From Sipunculus nudus (taxonomy: Eukaryota; Annelida; Sipuncula; Golfingiida; Sipunculidae): a stretch of 64,000 nt of DNA. The first letter of the stretch is position 1. Every line of letters starts with the position of its first letter. The DNA is taken from NCBI GenBank assembly GCA_026874595.1, contig CM049315.1, forward strand, positions 67,093,916-67,157,915. Reading direction: 5' to 3'. A program made the position numbers and the translations under genes. The notes under the pieces are model-generated. The model did not search any database, was not told where the DNA came from, and saw only the letters and a list, made by a program, of their open reading frames with translations. Shown here one piece after another: positions 1 to 14,827 of this stretch.

Positions 1-571
1 AGCTCAGCTGACTTTCAGTAATGCTGAGCTATAGTGATGGGTCATTGTCCTTCAACCGTCTTGCCGGCCGGCTGTCCGTTAGCAGGGCACAAATTGTAAC
101 TCTAAGGGCTAGGATCATGAACCCTGTGCAGTGTTAGAGGTCCATGAAAAATCTCCTTGGAAACCTGACATTAGATCTCTGTTACATATATTTTTCGAGC
201 TATATGGGCTCAGAATTACCCCCCAGAATAATTTAAAATTTGACACCAAAGCAGGGCACAAATCATAACCACTGGATCTAAAATGTACTTTTTAGCTCAG
301 CTGAAAAAAATTCTTTGTGAACCTTAAATAAGGTCATGGTGATCTATATTCTGCAAGCTGTGTTCTGGAAAGATCAATTTCACTGGTTGAACCAGCAGCA
401 AAGTTCAGTCATGCCTAGTATCACTTTTTTGCCCTGAACCATCAAGTAGTGTGCTTTATGCGTATAAATCTTCCAGCCCCTCCCCAAAATTTTAATCAAT
501 TTTCTTCTAAATAAAACAAGCCATTATCTCATGCTTATCAGCTGAGCGCTGTGACCCATGGGTCCTTTGTT
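1..571 (+). mobile_element. Helentron-like non-autonomous element (HLE)
   Basis: It begins with AGCTCAGCTGAC, the 5' subterminal inverted repeat seen in all copies, and ends at 538-571 with TCAGCTGAGC (its inverse), a hairpin-forming TGACCCATGGGTCC and TTTGTT. The interior shares the GGGCACAAAT and CCCCCCAGAATA blocks with the arrays at 39-42 kb. The AGCTCAG motif recurs at about 294, suggesting an internal rearrangement. Preceding bases lie off the window. Confidence 0.65.
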
Positions 572-1096
572 TATGTTAATCCTTGACAGGTTTTCATGGT
601 TTCAAATTTGTCATATGTTACACATCTGTTAAAAAATGCAAAACTTGGCCTTTATGGATCACACCAAATCAGAGCCTTACATTCTATAAAATCAGGCAGA
701 TTATCTACAGTTGAAGGGCTGAATGTCATACAGTAATAGACAAAGGCAGCCAGTCCTGACAGGAATGCTCCAAGACATTTCATGTCTAATGAATTCTACT
801 GTGTGGTAATTAATCCTTAGATGCAAGTATTGACCAGGAAAAACTAATAACATCAAGGAACAGACAGGTGGTGCTACCACTATACTTCATATCAGACAGT
901 AGTTGAGGCCTTACTGAAGGCATTTTAGATGTTGCTGCCTTCTAGTGATAAGTTCCCTGATAACTTAGTGAGACATAAAATTATTGATGACATAAGCAGC
1001 CAAATTTGCAGCTAGACTATTTTAATTCAAATGTAATTTGGAAATAATCTTGCATATACTTTTCTACATGGTATGAAAAATTTGAAATATTTTTAG
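572..1096 (+). other. RAD50 intron sequence upstream of exon a
   Basis: AT-rich; I see no exon matching the RAD50 residues expected before exon a, and no recognisable repeat. Confidence 0.6.
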
Positions 1097-1187
1097 ATGG
1101 ACAAGAATCCATCTTCTCCATTTGTGATAGCCAGAACTTTGATGAGGGACTTCAGAGATTGCAGAAGAAGAAAGATAATCTGATGGA
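1097..1187 (+). CDS. RAD50: RAD50 exon a (coiled coil before hook)
   Basis: Acceptor TTTTAG at 1091-1096 and donor GTGAGT at 1188. The exon enters with 2 nt of a split codon and leaves with 2 nt. It reads GQESIFSICDSQNFDEGL and on to KKKDNLM, matching the RAD50 segment with the DxCxSQxF pattern before the hook. Its 3' end and donor are copied once more 63 bp downstream. Confidence 0.9.
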
Positions 1188-4100
1188 GTGAGTTCTCATA
1201 CTTCATTCACAGCACTTCTCTGTTGATAGGCTCAGTATTATGCTGATGGAGTGAGTTCTCATACTTCAATCACAGCACTTCTCTATTGATAGGCTCAGTG
1301 TTATTGTGATGGTGTTATTTGGTTATTGCAAGGTTCCCATATGCCTGAAATACCTTAATGTATTTTCAAGTCATTTAAAGCTCATGAATTTAGCTGATTT
1401 GAAAATTCCCTGGAAAAAGACCTTGAATTCCATTTTCATGGTGTAACTGCTCTCTAATGGCTGGTTATTTAAGACTTGATCTCATTATTTTTTTAAACTA
1501 GACTTATAAAAATGGGGAATAAGAAAATAGAAAATGAGCATGATAGGACAACTAAGGGAGGGAGGGCTAGTGAAGGAGGATGTGCCAAAAAATGGACTTT
1601 AAGATCTGAATTAATATCCTGGAAAAACATTTTAAAGACATTAAAAATGATAAAATTTTTGAGAACCCTATATGGTATTCATGAGAAATCATTGGTATAG
1701 ACAAATTTGTGTGAGACAGCAGGTTGGTGTGCGTCTCTGGTTCTGCTTGAATTCAATTACTCTAACCATATTTTTTCTTCCAGTTTGCATGTTTGATGAA
1801 TAAGTTAAATTTTTTAACTTGGTAGTTCAGGAAAAGAGGATAAACTTGTAAAAATAGTTGTTTTGTATACAGGTTCTATTATTTAAAAAAATGTACTTTA
1901 ATGAGTAGTAAAAAAATGTTGGCCGGATGAAATTATTTTTGAAGGTTTGTCATGAAAAAGACAGAATCTAAGAAATTTTATTTATGTATTTGTAAACAGT
2001 CAAAAGGGGGCTTTACTGGCATCTGAGCGCATGTTTACCAAGTACGTGAATAAGTTGCAGCGAGAGGACCCACCGTGCCCATTGTGTAATCGCTGCTTTG
2101 ATGACCAGAAGGAGGTCCAGGACCTGATATATGACGTAGGTGATGGGGAGGTCATTGTATTACGGTGGAATCCCACACTTGCGACCACCTATGAGACTGA
2201 CCAGAGTGGTCATAAATTAGGGGTGGTCTTAAATTAGGGGTGGCCCTAAGTTACCAGGATAGTATCTTTTGGACCAAAAGAAGTCACCATACACGGGTCC
2301 CCAGATCCATGCTCTCTTGTAAAGGAGGTCAGATTAGCCATGGGCTTTTGACCAGTTCTACTTTTAAAAGAGTTTACCATAAGTTATGGAAAAAGTTCTT
2401 TGACAGACACCCATATTGTGGGGTGGTGGCAAGAAGGGGTTCCACTGCCTTGAAAACAAGAGAAAACCCTGAAACTGAATTGGGACTTTTCAAAGAAAAA
2501 AGTCAAGTAATTTAATAAGTCAAATAATTCAAGTAAGGAATTTGATAGGTCCAAAGAGAATCTGGTCTATTTATGTTTTGTTTCAGGAGCAAACTGTATA
2601 CCCACTGGACGATTTGCTATTTAGCGTTGATATAGCTTAAATTAATTAATATCAGGGTAAACTCCACAGGAGTTTAGGTAAGGGGTTTATTTGGGACAGG
2701 GAGTTTCATTTTAATGAATTGCTTGAAACCTTTATAGTGGAAAAGTACACCCATAAATTATATTTTTAAATAGTGCGTCTTTGCAGATTTCAAGAACAAT
2801 AAAAGATTATCTGTAGAGCACTTAACCATTATTCTGAGTAAGTCTTTCAGTGACATTACAAGCATGACAAGAGGAGATGTGAAAAAACCCTCTGTAGCTG
2901 CAGGAACCTAAATGGTACTCAGCAAATGATCCTTGTAAAAGCCATAAAAAAATGCAGAAAAAACAATTGAAGCCTCAAAGTAAGATTATAGATTTTAAGA
3001 AACTGCAATGTACTATAAGCTCATCAAAAAAAAAACACTCTTAGTGTAACTGTCGCTATTTTAATTCATTTTACCTTTTGGTGTTAATTTAATGGCTAAT
3101 AAGAGCTGTTGATTGTATGTTATTCAGATCAAATCATTGCACTTCTGGTCAGTGTACTCTCTGCTGACAGTAGCACGTAGCAGTTTTATATATATATATA
3201 TATTCTTTGCTACAGCTAACACAAAAGTTGTCAATGGTCCCAGAAAAAGTGGCAACAGCAGAAAAAGAATACACAGAAACAGAAACCAAGTATGTTTCCA
3301 TGATTCAGTTAAAGCCTACTCGTGAGAAGGTAAGTCCAACAGCCAGCAGGTCATACACATGGCTAATTGTTACACACATTAACTAGAGAGAACTCTGTGT
3401 GTGTGTCATTCTTTGGAGAAAAATAAAAAAAATGTATAATTTATTAAAATGTATAATTTATTAAATATATATATGGATGAACATAGAAATAGTGAAACTG
3501 GTCACCTGTGACACACAAGTCAGATGTTCTACCGGCTTCGCTGTTAAAGCAAGCTTCACTACCAAGTCCAGAAGGTACACTTTTCTGTGCATGGTTACAT
3601 TTACCCCCCTCTCCAGGAATGTTCTGTCTCTAGAATGTGGGACTTTACCCCGGGGGTCACTCAAGTGATCTGGGTGGGGCATTATTCCACACCACCAACT
3701 CATCCCAAAGCTGCCACAGATGTAACAGGTGAACATAGAAATAGGGCCAAATGTTCATTCAAACCCGTTGCCTGTGACACACAGTCATATGTTCTACCGG
3801 CTTCACTAATAAAGGAAGCTTTACTAGCAACACCAATAGGAATGCTTCTTTGGACATGATTACATATAGCTTATACAAGGATTACCTCTAAAGTGTAGCC
3901 ATCAGTTTCTCTTGGTGTTTAATAACATTGAATTCTGCCACAAGATGCTTTGATTCCAAACAAAACAGATGGAGCACAAGCTGACAGAAATTAAAATCCT
4001 GCATGCTCAAATAGATCAGGCCCCATATATGACCAGCACTAACTTGCCTTAAGATGTGTTTCCATAAGTTTTTATGAGGATCAATAAATACGCAATATTT

Positions 4101-7100
4101 TGTAAACCAACAGAAAAAAAAGACTAGAGGGATGCAGGACCTCACTCTACAAAAATTGCCCCCCCCCCCCCCCCAAAAAATAATAAATTAGATAAAAAAA
4201 AAATGCTAGAGGCAAAGAATCAGTTTACTCTGTGTGATAATTCTTTTGAGATGACTAGTTTCTGATTTTGTGTTTAACATTTCTGAAAATCTTTTTATGC
4301 AGTAAAAGTCTGTTATTTCAAACATATTTGATTACTGGTATATTGAATTTAATTTGAGACAGTTGATGTATGGTGGCTTGTGTGCCCATTTGTATGTTTA
4401 ATGTTCATACTCTGTGAGTGAGACTCAGTTCTCTGATTCACAGTACAAGATGACTTTGAGTCAACGTGACCTCTTGTGCAAGGGGACAGTTCAAACACTT
4501 GTTGTGGGGCATTTAACATGTAAACACTTGTGGCAGTTATCTGTCTGCATTGTTGTATTTCTATTAGATGTGCATATTTGAATATGTGTTTTCATATTCG
4601 TAGACCTGAATCCATTTGTTGCTACAGTTGCTGGCCACTGATGTTGGTCTATTTTCCTGACAATACTTTAAAATTATTCACATTTATTCCCATGTTTGAT
4701 CTGTAATAGTAGCAGTGTAACCTAATTAATGAATCAAACCACAATTAAACTTATATAAACTAAAATATATTCTTTACTATCTCTCTGCTTTCCTAAATGG
4801 ACTAATATCTGATACTTTGCCTTTTTTGACAAAGAAAATTTGGATAATGACAGACTGAGCAAATTTTTATCACCTGATGAATAGTAAAAGATAAAAGAGA
4901 TTATTGCAGTGCAGAAGGATATATCTCAAGTATTGTTGTGTAGAATGATGTGAGGCTGCTTAAAAACTGTTTGAAAGCCAGGTGAGGAGTACAGTGAACC
5001 TGTAGACTTAGAACAGTACAATGATGGAAGTAGAGAGAAGCTGTAGAGTTAGTACAGTACAACTTTTACTTTCATCAAGCAATGTGATGCCAGGTATTCT
5101 GACTTATGAGTACCCAAGGGATGGCTGTTTAATACTATATTTTATGGGAAGTTTGTATGATATAGTAATTGCTCCAATATACTGTTACATGTATATATAT
5201 AAATATGGGCTTTATTCTTTTGTACATTTAAAGATCAAATAAATGGATGTTATGAAAATATTGTTAATTTATGTCAAAATATGAAAAGAGAGAATTAAAG
5301 ATGCTGATAGAGTTCAGATCTGCTGTGTCAGTAGTGTAAATGACAGTCACAGTATTTAAAAGGTATATATAATTATATATATAGGTAGTCTAGTAGATAA
5401 AACAAGTGCTTGTGATATGAGTCTATAGTCTATACAGGTATGAATTTATGGCATGGGCTGTGCAAGGTCTAGAATATCAAGTCTAGGCAGCTGACATTGT
5501 CGGTGAGACCAGTTGCCGAGACATTTCATATATAAAACCTGATCCACAGGCATCTTTTTCTATATAAAAAAAGGTTAATTTAAGAGCATGGAAGGAGAAA
5601 GGATGGTTAAAAATTTGGTTAATGATTTATTTATTTTCTTGTTTATAACAGATTCAAATAGTGTACAGTCTGCTATCTCTGCAAAATTTAGTAGTACTGT
5701 GCACTGTTAAAATTCATTGTTTACCATTTAAATGGATGACTGGTTTGATGACAGGTAATTAACTATACACCATCTCAACACTATCATACATGAAAAATGG
5801 GGAAACTAACACTACGAAAAAGGGGGATATATAACTCAGGGTTTTACAACCTTAATAATCCTTAGAAGGGCATCAAATTTCAAATGCAAGATTAAAGTAT
5901 TTAAAAGACAAGGAATCTTAGGAAAAGTGAAAAGGAAATAGAAAAAAAGCTGACTATGTATTTATCAGCGTTTTCATGATTAATACTTAAGAAAACATCC
6001 TGGTGACTGAAACAATTAAATACTTTATAGCTATATCCAGCAAAAACAAACATACTTAACATATCCCAGAAGTATGTTATGTTTTATCATTCCCTGGAAT
6101 TAATAAAAGACTGCCTTCAAGTATTATACAGACCAAGCAGAACTGTGTCAAAAATTATAAATCTAGTCCCTTCAGGTTTAATATGTAAAAAATCTTCTGA
6201 AGTGTATGATTAACTTAATTCTTCTGTTTTAATAATTCCCAAACACACAGTTTTAGACACAGGAGGGAAGTATAGGCAAATTTATGTTCAGCTGTGGATG
6301 AGGTACAACCCTGAGCCTTCACATGTCATTAATATTACAGTAACACATCTATGTTATAATTGATGGTGGGCACTCTGGACGTATGTCATGAAACTCCTCA
6401 GTAATCATGCCCCGGACATGCACATTAATCTTGATCTGTGATGAATTATTGCCAAGTGTTCTCTAATGAAGGTCATTTTCTTTATTTCTCCTTAAATCCA
6501 GAGATATCTCACATGTTTGAAGTGCAACCTGTCAGCAACTGCGATTGAGTATCAAAGGCAGAAAGCAGTTTGTAACTCTGATCAGCGCCTAAGGCCCTCC
6601 GTATCTTAACATTTTCTGAGACTCAAATATGTAATTACAAATGTTCAGTTGTTCTTGGAGCAACAAACAATTTGATTCTATCAATAAAGTAAGTAGTAAG
6701 TAGGGTTTGAAATAGACCTTTGTTTTATCTATTGCTTATCAATTCACAAATTATTTTTAGGCATGTTATGTTTAGCCAATCTTCACTATATTAATTGAAA
6801 GCACCATCTGTCATATTTGGAATAAAACTGGTTTTCAAGTCCAAAATAATGAATGGGTAGGAGAAACTAGTAACCATTAATGTTTAATTTGTGTTAAACT
6901 TTCTAGCCAAAAAGGCAAAGTCCGAAAAACTTCACAGAGTACTAAATATGAAGAGCAAAATTTCAAGCCTTTGAATTTAAATTTTTTCAATTTAAATATT
7001 TTATACTCCATTTTACCATCCTGTGTCAACTTCTTTTTTTCTTAAAAGTTTATATATTGCAGTAATTACTTAGAATTCTACATATGGAAGTGACAGCCTT

Positions 7101-10100
7101 ATATGGGTTGGTTGTTTAGCTGGCAGGGAGTGGGGGGTTGGAATAGTACATTTAGTTCAAGCTGCAGTCAGGTTCAACATTTCTCACAGATTTATCAAGC
7201 TCACACAAACATAACACTTTACAAAGCTTCATAGCAACTTTAATACCTACAACATCCGATTGAACATCGTCCAAGTGTTATTGACACGAGAAGACCTCAA
7301 CTACCCAATTATCTAATATAAATTACACTAAGGTTGCTGTACATAAACAGTGCAGAAAAGATCGAGGAAGCAATCTGTATCATATCTAACAAACATTAAC
7401 AGTTTCTGTGTTTTATGACAGTTTCAACATGAGATAGACTGTTGATGTTATCAGTGTATGTTGAAGTGTATATAAACATAGTGGCTATTGGTTCACCTTG
7501 TTTAGATACCATTGTATAGTGTTAAGTAGGTCTTTTGTATAAGTAAGTACCTTAACTACCTGTTAATTGACTTAGGGTAATGAACATATGCCAGAGTTTA
7601 AGATCACAGCTACAAAAATAGGTTGTCAACACAAGGATTAAAGCAGATTTGCATAATCCCTTGCCCTTAAACACACTCAAGTATGGCTTACTCACAAAAC
7701 TTCACTTGCAGTTAAATACCAGATTACCAGCTGTATAGTATTTAACAAGAACTTAAGTGTTTTAGACAATATTGAAGTTTCTGTTACAGTTAAATTCTAG
7801 ATTACTTTCTTTACTCTAATGAAGTAACATTCAGACTTATATACATTCCAGTGGCATATAACAAATGAGCCTTTAAGAGCTTATATAGTATGTTTATTAA
7901 GTCAACAGAATAATATGAACAAATGTTGGTGAGTAAACATGACCATATGTTTGCTTGTACAACAGTTGCATCAACAGATTATTAAAGTTTTGTAAATGCT
8001 GCTGTGTGCGAGGTATATATTAATAGTGTTGTTAAAAAATAATCATTCAACAGATTACCAGACTTTTGTTGCTTCAGTTCTAAATTATGTGATAAGCCAT
8101 GCCTGACAAGGCCTGTTCATATATAAAAACCCAGTGTCTGCTACCCCATGAGGGTATGAATGATTTTAACATGTCAGGCCTTATTAAACATTCAGCATTT
8201 GGAAGTGCAATCAGTGTACAAAGTATAAAATCAACAAATCTTGTTTGAGAATAATGTGTAACCATGTTGTTCTTTATCAGTATGCTATGTTTAATATTGT
8301 AAGGGTTTGTTAAAAGTACAGGCTTTACAAGTGTTAAATCATTCAAATTTCATTTGATCCTTCCAGGTCATACATATACATGTCATACTGTCAGGCTTTG
8401 TTTTTTTTATATCTCATGTAATATGTGATGTTATTAACTTGTTTGTGTCTGTAACTGCTTGTTAATATATTTTAGTGCATCATCATGATTATCATTAAAC
8501 ATTAACATTTACAAGTTTCCCATGGAATACAAATCAGAATACTTGGAAGACAGGTGCTTGCTGTAGCTTTCTCGGAAACGTTTCATCTGTCTGACCAGTT
8601 GCCGTCTTCGTTTTGGTTGCTGGAACCTCTCTGTGGAATCTGTGTCACCAAAAATGTCCAGGATACATGGGGTTGATGGTGACTCTAAATCAGACGTGTT
8701 ACTTGGTGATGTTTCTATGGGGTTTAGTCCAGTATCTGGTTTCATGAAGGTGACACCCTGCTGACGTTTCAGGACTCGCTTTTTCGGCCGCACTGGAGTC
8801 TGTTCAGGCGACTTTGTGGTTCTCCAGCTTTCCATACCAGTGGCAAGGCTGCTAACACTGCACGTTTCAGAAGAGAATTCAGATTCTTGTTTTGTAGTTG
8901 GAGCAATTGTATCATCTGAGCGAAGAACAAACGCTTCAACATCAGGTATCACAAAGGTCTTGTTGAGGTAGGCTACCTCATCTTTGGTTGATTTTATATT
9001 TTTCTTTAGACTAGATTCTGTTCGCTTACCTTTGCAAGACATATCATCAGTGTCTGTTGTACCAGATGGTGGTCTGTTCATGTCTATGTCATAAGTGTCA
9101 CTCATGCAGCAAGTACAGCAGCTAATATCACTGAGGTAGTGAGATGCCTTAACACCTATATTGCCCGAAACAGATTTGTGGTTGGAGCTGTCTGATGAGT
9201 AGTTGACTGTGCTGGAGAGAGGCAGACAAATGTCAGAACCAGAGTACTGCTGACGGAGGTTACCCTCAGACACTTTTATGATACTGCTGATGTCTTGGGT
9301 GGTTTTCTTCTGTGGTGTGTCCAGTTTTACAATGAAACTGAAGTTAACGGTCTGGTCGGGTGGATGCTGTTCACTGAAGCTGTAATTGCTGTCTGAGAGT
9401 TCGGCGCTGGGAGCGTAATCCAGGGTTACTGTGTCCCAAACAGATGATACTGCAGTCGTATTATCAGTAATCTTTCTCATGTGACCCTTCCAGGCCAGCT
9501 GATTGGCTGCCACAGAGCGTACATTTTGTCGTACCAATGGGCGTGACTGGAAATCGGCATCACTGCCCTGGTACTTCATGCAAGTTTTTTTTGTTGATTC
9601 TCTAAAAGCCTTCGATACAGCTAATGACCTCATAGACTGCTTATTGATTCTCTTCCTTTGGGGAAAGGGCAAACACATGAAATTGCAGTTCCTCTTGCCA
9701 GTGGCATGGATGCTGTGCTGTGTCTCATGCTGCATCTGGCTGATTGTCTGGGGCTGATTCCTTGGCAACTCCATCTTTATCACTTCATTTAAGGTCAGCA
9801 CCTCCTGTACCAAAAGATAGAAATTAAACTACATGTATTTACTTTTGACAAGACTTCAATTGATAGAAAAATAAATATTTGATTTTTACCAGGTGCTTTT
9901 TGCTGTTTTCAGTTGAATATCACCAAAGACTAGTGGTACTGTTAAAATTATTCAGGTGACTTTATACATTTAAATTTTACCATGACATTTTGTTCATTGT
10001 ATACAATGAAAATTTGAATTAAGAACCCTGTATAAATTAATCCTGGATGAGGAAACTGAGGTGATATTAACAAGTCATAAAACACATCAGACCAAACATG

Positions 10101-12827
10101 CAACTGTAATTTGGTTACAGTTACCCTATCTTTCTTAATTTGAACTTGGAACCAGTAACTTATTTAGTTGACTCTAATAGGCTTCTTGGCCATGTCCTAC
10201 CCCTTTTCAAAAAGTTCCAGGGTTAACAAAAGTAAACATGAAACATAACATGGTCATGGTCCATGGGAAAAAAAATATCCCAAACATGACCGTCTTTTGA
10301 CCAGTATCACAAATCAGCAATTCACACCACCAGCATACAGTGGACCGTTGATCAGTTAGCAGGTCAGTAATGTGTAAGAAGTTCTCAAATAATTTAGACA
10401 ATTTTTTTCTCTGTTTTAATAAAATAAATTTGATTAATCCTATTTTGCAGAACTCTTTCACATTGATAACCCCCCCCCCCCCCCCCCCAAAAAAAAAGAA
10501 AAGAAAATATGAATGATATTGAGGAATATTTTGAGTAATATATTGACTCTGTTTTTCCCTAATTAAAATATATAATAATATTAGAAATATGTGATTTATC
10601 AAATTAATATATTTTGAAAGATAGTTTGTGTATGTGGTATGTGGTTCCAGTTTAAGTTTCAGTTATTAATAAAAAATTGTCTTTAGAAAGTGGTACACTT
10701 GGTTAATGTTATGTAAGTGTGCTGTAATACCTAAACATTCTAATACTGACTCTGGATCAAGATCTCTTTTACCTTATGATAATGTAATAGAGAACTGCCA
10801 CCTAATTAAGTGTTAAAATGACTTTTTGTCTCTTACTATGCTGAATAAAGAAACCTCTGTGTGTGTTTTTCGATATATATATATTACCCTCAATGAAATA
10901 GTGCATCCTGAAGTAAATTGATCACTGCTCTTTTTTTTTGCTTTTGTTAAGTTATACTGTTTTACAAGTTAAAAAGAACCTACTGCAATAAAACCACTAA
11001 AATGATGCTAATGATAACGGTGAGAACTGAGACATAAACTGTCTGCAGCATTAGGTGAATGTTCTTACTTATTCTGGGATGGAATCCTCTTGTCAAATGC
11101 GGTATAGTTGTGAATTTCACACACTGTCACATGTAATGGCTCCCTACAGCAAGTGAGATGGTCACATACTCAAGGATTATAAAGTAAAGAGCTAGCTGTC
11201 TCTCCAGGACCTCCAGCTACCGGTCAACTACCAATAAGATGCCAGTACCCTGAGGGTGCCAAGTACAAACCCTATTACAAAGTGAGGTGCATGTCATGCT
11301 TGACTTATGGATATCATGGAGATCTTGTGATGCTCAGCAAAGTGTTAACAAGGGATTTACCAGGGTAACTGTATATCCTTTAATGCTGGGTTACCTGGCC
11401 AAGGTGTTTCTTATGCTTAAGCCACTCCTGGGACCCTCTTGTGTACATACCCATGGGTATGACAGAACTGTGATAGATCAACATTGTTTTACTAAATAGC
11501 CTACATCTGTGTACTGAGCTCTTGGTTATTCTGAGCAGTGATCAGGTGTAAAGAAGGTGATACCCCTCAGCATCCCGGCCTCATCCTTACATCAATAGTT
11601 TATGTATTGGCTCTTAGTGAACACAGAGTATGACCTGTGCCTTGTCTAACTTTCCTTTCATCTCTTTAACTTCTGTACGGTGCAGTTATTTGAGACGTTT
11701 CTATAGGTGTGTATCCGTGGTGTTACCACCGGTCTCCGGTTAATTGATTGTAATTGATACTGTGTGATCTTGTGAGTATTTGTTACCAAAACATGACCTG
11801 TTACACTGTACCTCATTTTGTGTCTAGGAGTATCAAATTTGCTCCCAGGATTACAGGAAACGATGACTAGTTTCCTTCTAATGTTATGAAGTTTTAGATG
11901 GTTATGCTATATGATTTCAAAGTTAGCTAGGTTTTATATGAAAGTGTATCAGAAAAAAACTGGGAGCATTATTTATTTCAAATGTTAAGAGTCAGTAATA
12001 GCTGAATTCATATTACTTTTAAGAAATTGAGTGATTTAAGGAAATTAAGAAATTTTGATTTTTTTTATTTCAGAGACTCACTTTTGCACACATATAACTT
12101 AAATCTGGTCATCTGGCTCAATCTTGTCTTTATTTATATAAATTTATAAGAAATTTGATAACACAAAACTAATTTTTACCAAAATATTTTACCTGTGGCA
12201 CATACCTATTTTCAAACATTATAAATGACTGATGCAAACTGTTTAATTCCTAACCACATAGACTTTAGCCAAATATCCATAAGCTGTACCAATTCTTCTG
12301 CTCTCTAGGCATTTCTTAAGCTTTGTACAGATTTCTGAATATCCTGAACTGCTCTATACAAATATTACTTTACATTTTCCAACTTTACTAGTACTATTCT
12401 AGAATGGCTACATCTTTTCTTGAACAGTGAGATAATTCTGAAATGAAAGGTTCAGTATGGTTTCTTTGTTTCTCTAGCTCTGTTTAATAAGTTTTACTTA
12501 GAAGTATATAACTCTGTGTAAGGTAAATCAGAGTACTTCCATAAGCAGTACGTGCCTTATTAACTCTAAATCAGACTATTGCCAGATTTATCCCTGTTGA
12601 TGGTCAGATATGGTTATTTGGGTGAATGGTTTGGAATGCAAGTTCAAACCAGGGGGAAGGGGGATTTTTGGTCCGCTGTAGACTCATGTAAAATCATGAT
12701 CCACATTCTGTCAAGATTTAAATCAAATTATAATATTATTTCATTTGTAGTACGCATATTCTCAGAATCAGTCGACCTTGCTTAAATTTAGCTTTGAAAA
12801 TATATATTCAGAAAACTATTAGCCCAA

Positions 12828-12884
<57 letters not shown>

Positions 12885-14785
12885 TAGATATGTCACAGTG
12901 GAGGTTACAATCCAGTTGGATTGGAATTTCCCCTAGGAGAGATCGCAACTGGGATAAATTTTACCCGCAGGTAAATATTGGGCCATAGCTATGAGATAAA
13001 TAAAACTTACCAATACCAGTTACTCATATTTCGTGTTTCTAAAATATTTTAATGTAATTTGTAATATAAAAATAATATAATATATAGCTAAGTAATTACT
13101 ATGTACATTAATATATTTATTATTGAAAACTAGATTTATATAAATATATACAGAACTATATACTAGTAAAAATGTATATATGGGCAACATAACTGCCATT
13201 TCATGAAATAGGCAATGTCACATTTTGGGCGTAACATATTAACAGATTCTTTAAACACAGTTTATTGTAAGAAATCTTTTGATGTGTATTTTTGAATGCA
13301 TTAACATTATACTTGTGTAAATCTTATCATTATTAAATCACTTTTCATTCAGACGTTTCCATGAATTTACATAATCATAAATTGTGACATGATATTCAGT
13401 AGGATTTAGATTTCTCCTAGTAGAGATTATGATTTCTACTAGACTCAAGCCAGTTGAGATCCCAATTGTGAGAGGATATTCAGTGGGATTTTAATTTCTC
13501 CTAGAAGAGATTATGTTAGTGATTTCCACTAGACAAGCCAGTGGAGATTCCAATTGTGATCTCTCCTAGGAGAGATCCCAATTGTGATCTCACCTAATGG
13601 AATTTCCAATCCCACTGGATTGTCATCTCCACTGTGACATATATATATATATATAATTGATGTTTAGAATAAACTCTGTTAGATCTGCTAAATATACTGT
13701 AATTGACTTTTTTGTTTACAAGGAACACAAAAATTTACTATATTTGTGAAATTGAAAAATCAGTTTTACTAAAGCCTTCTACTATTGGTATATCATGTAG
13801 GTTATCTGTTCATGTCTGTTACATCAAAAGGCAAGTGATTGATAATATAAAAATAACATATCTTTTATTTTATGTGTCAAGAATAAATAAGAAATACCAA
13901 TGACATAATAATTGTTATATATAATCTATAAAAATTTCATGTAAGTCCTTGAAAATTATACACCACTAATGTGAAGCCAACCACAGTAATGATAAAGTTT
14001 TAGTTACTAGTTTGAAGATTTTAAAATTTAAGGAAAATTTTCAGTTTTTAAGGAATACTATATATATATATTACATATCTCTACAAGTAAATTGTTAATA
14101 ATAATATCATACAAAATGCATACAAACATCAAGTATTTTTATATACTGTGCAATTATCATCTTATTTTTTTTAATTTTAAAGGTTTTTGATGATTTACAA
14201 ATGATTGTTTATGACCAAAAATGTAGCTGCTTTATGAAATAAGAGAAAAGAAAAACATATTTTACTGATCTATAAGAAAGTACAAATTAGGAAACACTGT
14301 CCATTGTACAAGATTCAACAGGTGTTGTATATTATATATATAGATTTGTAATTAACACCTCAGCCTTACCTTCAGATGATATTTCTGTGTTATTGGGGTG
14401 GGTGATTCCTTTAATGTATGATCATTTACACAGCTAGTCCTGTGTCTCAGACACCAGAGAGAATGCTAGTCCTGTTTACCAAGCTTGCCACACGCACTGT
14501 TGTAATGATACAATGGGGTGCACTGTGAGAGTCAGAATGGCCCTTTGGGTAAAGTCAACAATATTTGTATCATTGGTTTTGTGATTTCAGCAATTAGAGT
14601 GTTAAACTGACAAAATTATAATAAAATGAGCCCCATCATGCGAGCAGCTCCTGGCTGATGGTTTGTTTTTGTTAATTACATCACTACCCTGCCCCTGTAC
14701 AATTAACGCCCTGACATGCCCCCAGGGGTATCATTCAGTTAACTGTCAACCACAGATTATACAAAGTATAATTAATTTTTAAAAT

Positions 14786-14827
<42 letters not shown>

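Noticed and set aside
10207-10602. 131-codon minus-strand frame
   Set aside because: It runs through a homopolymer C/A stretch, giving poly-Phe/Gly, with no domain and no neighbouring splice logic.
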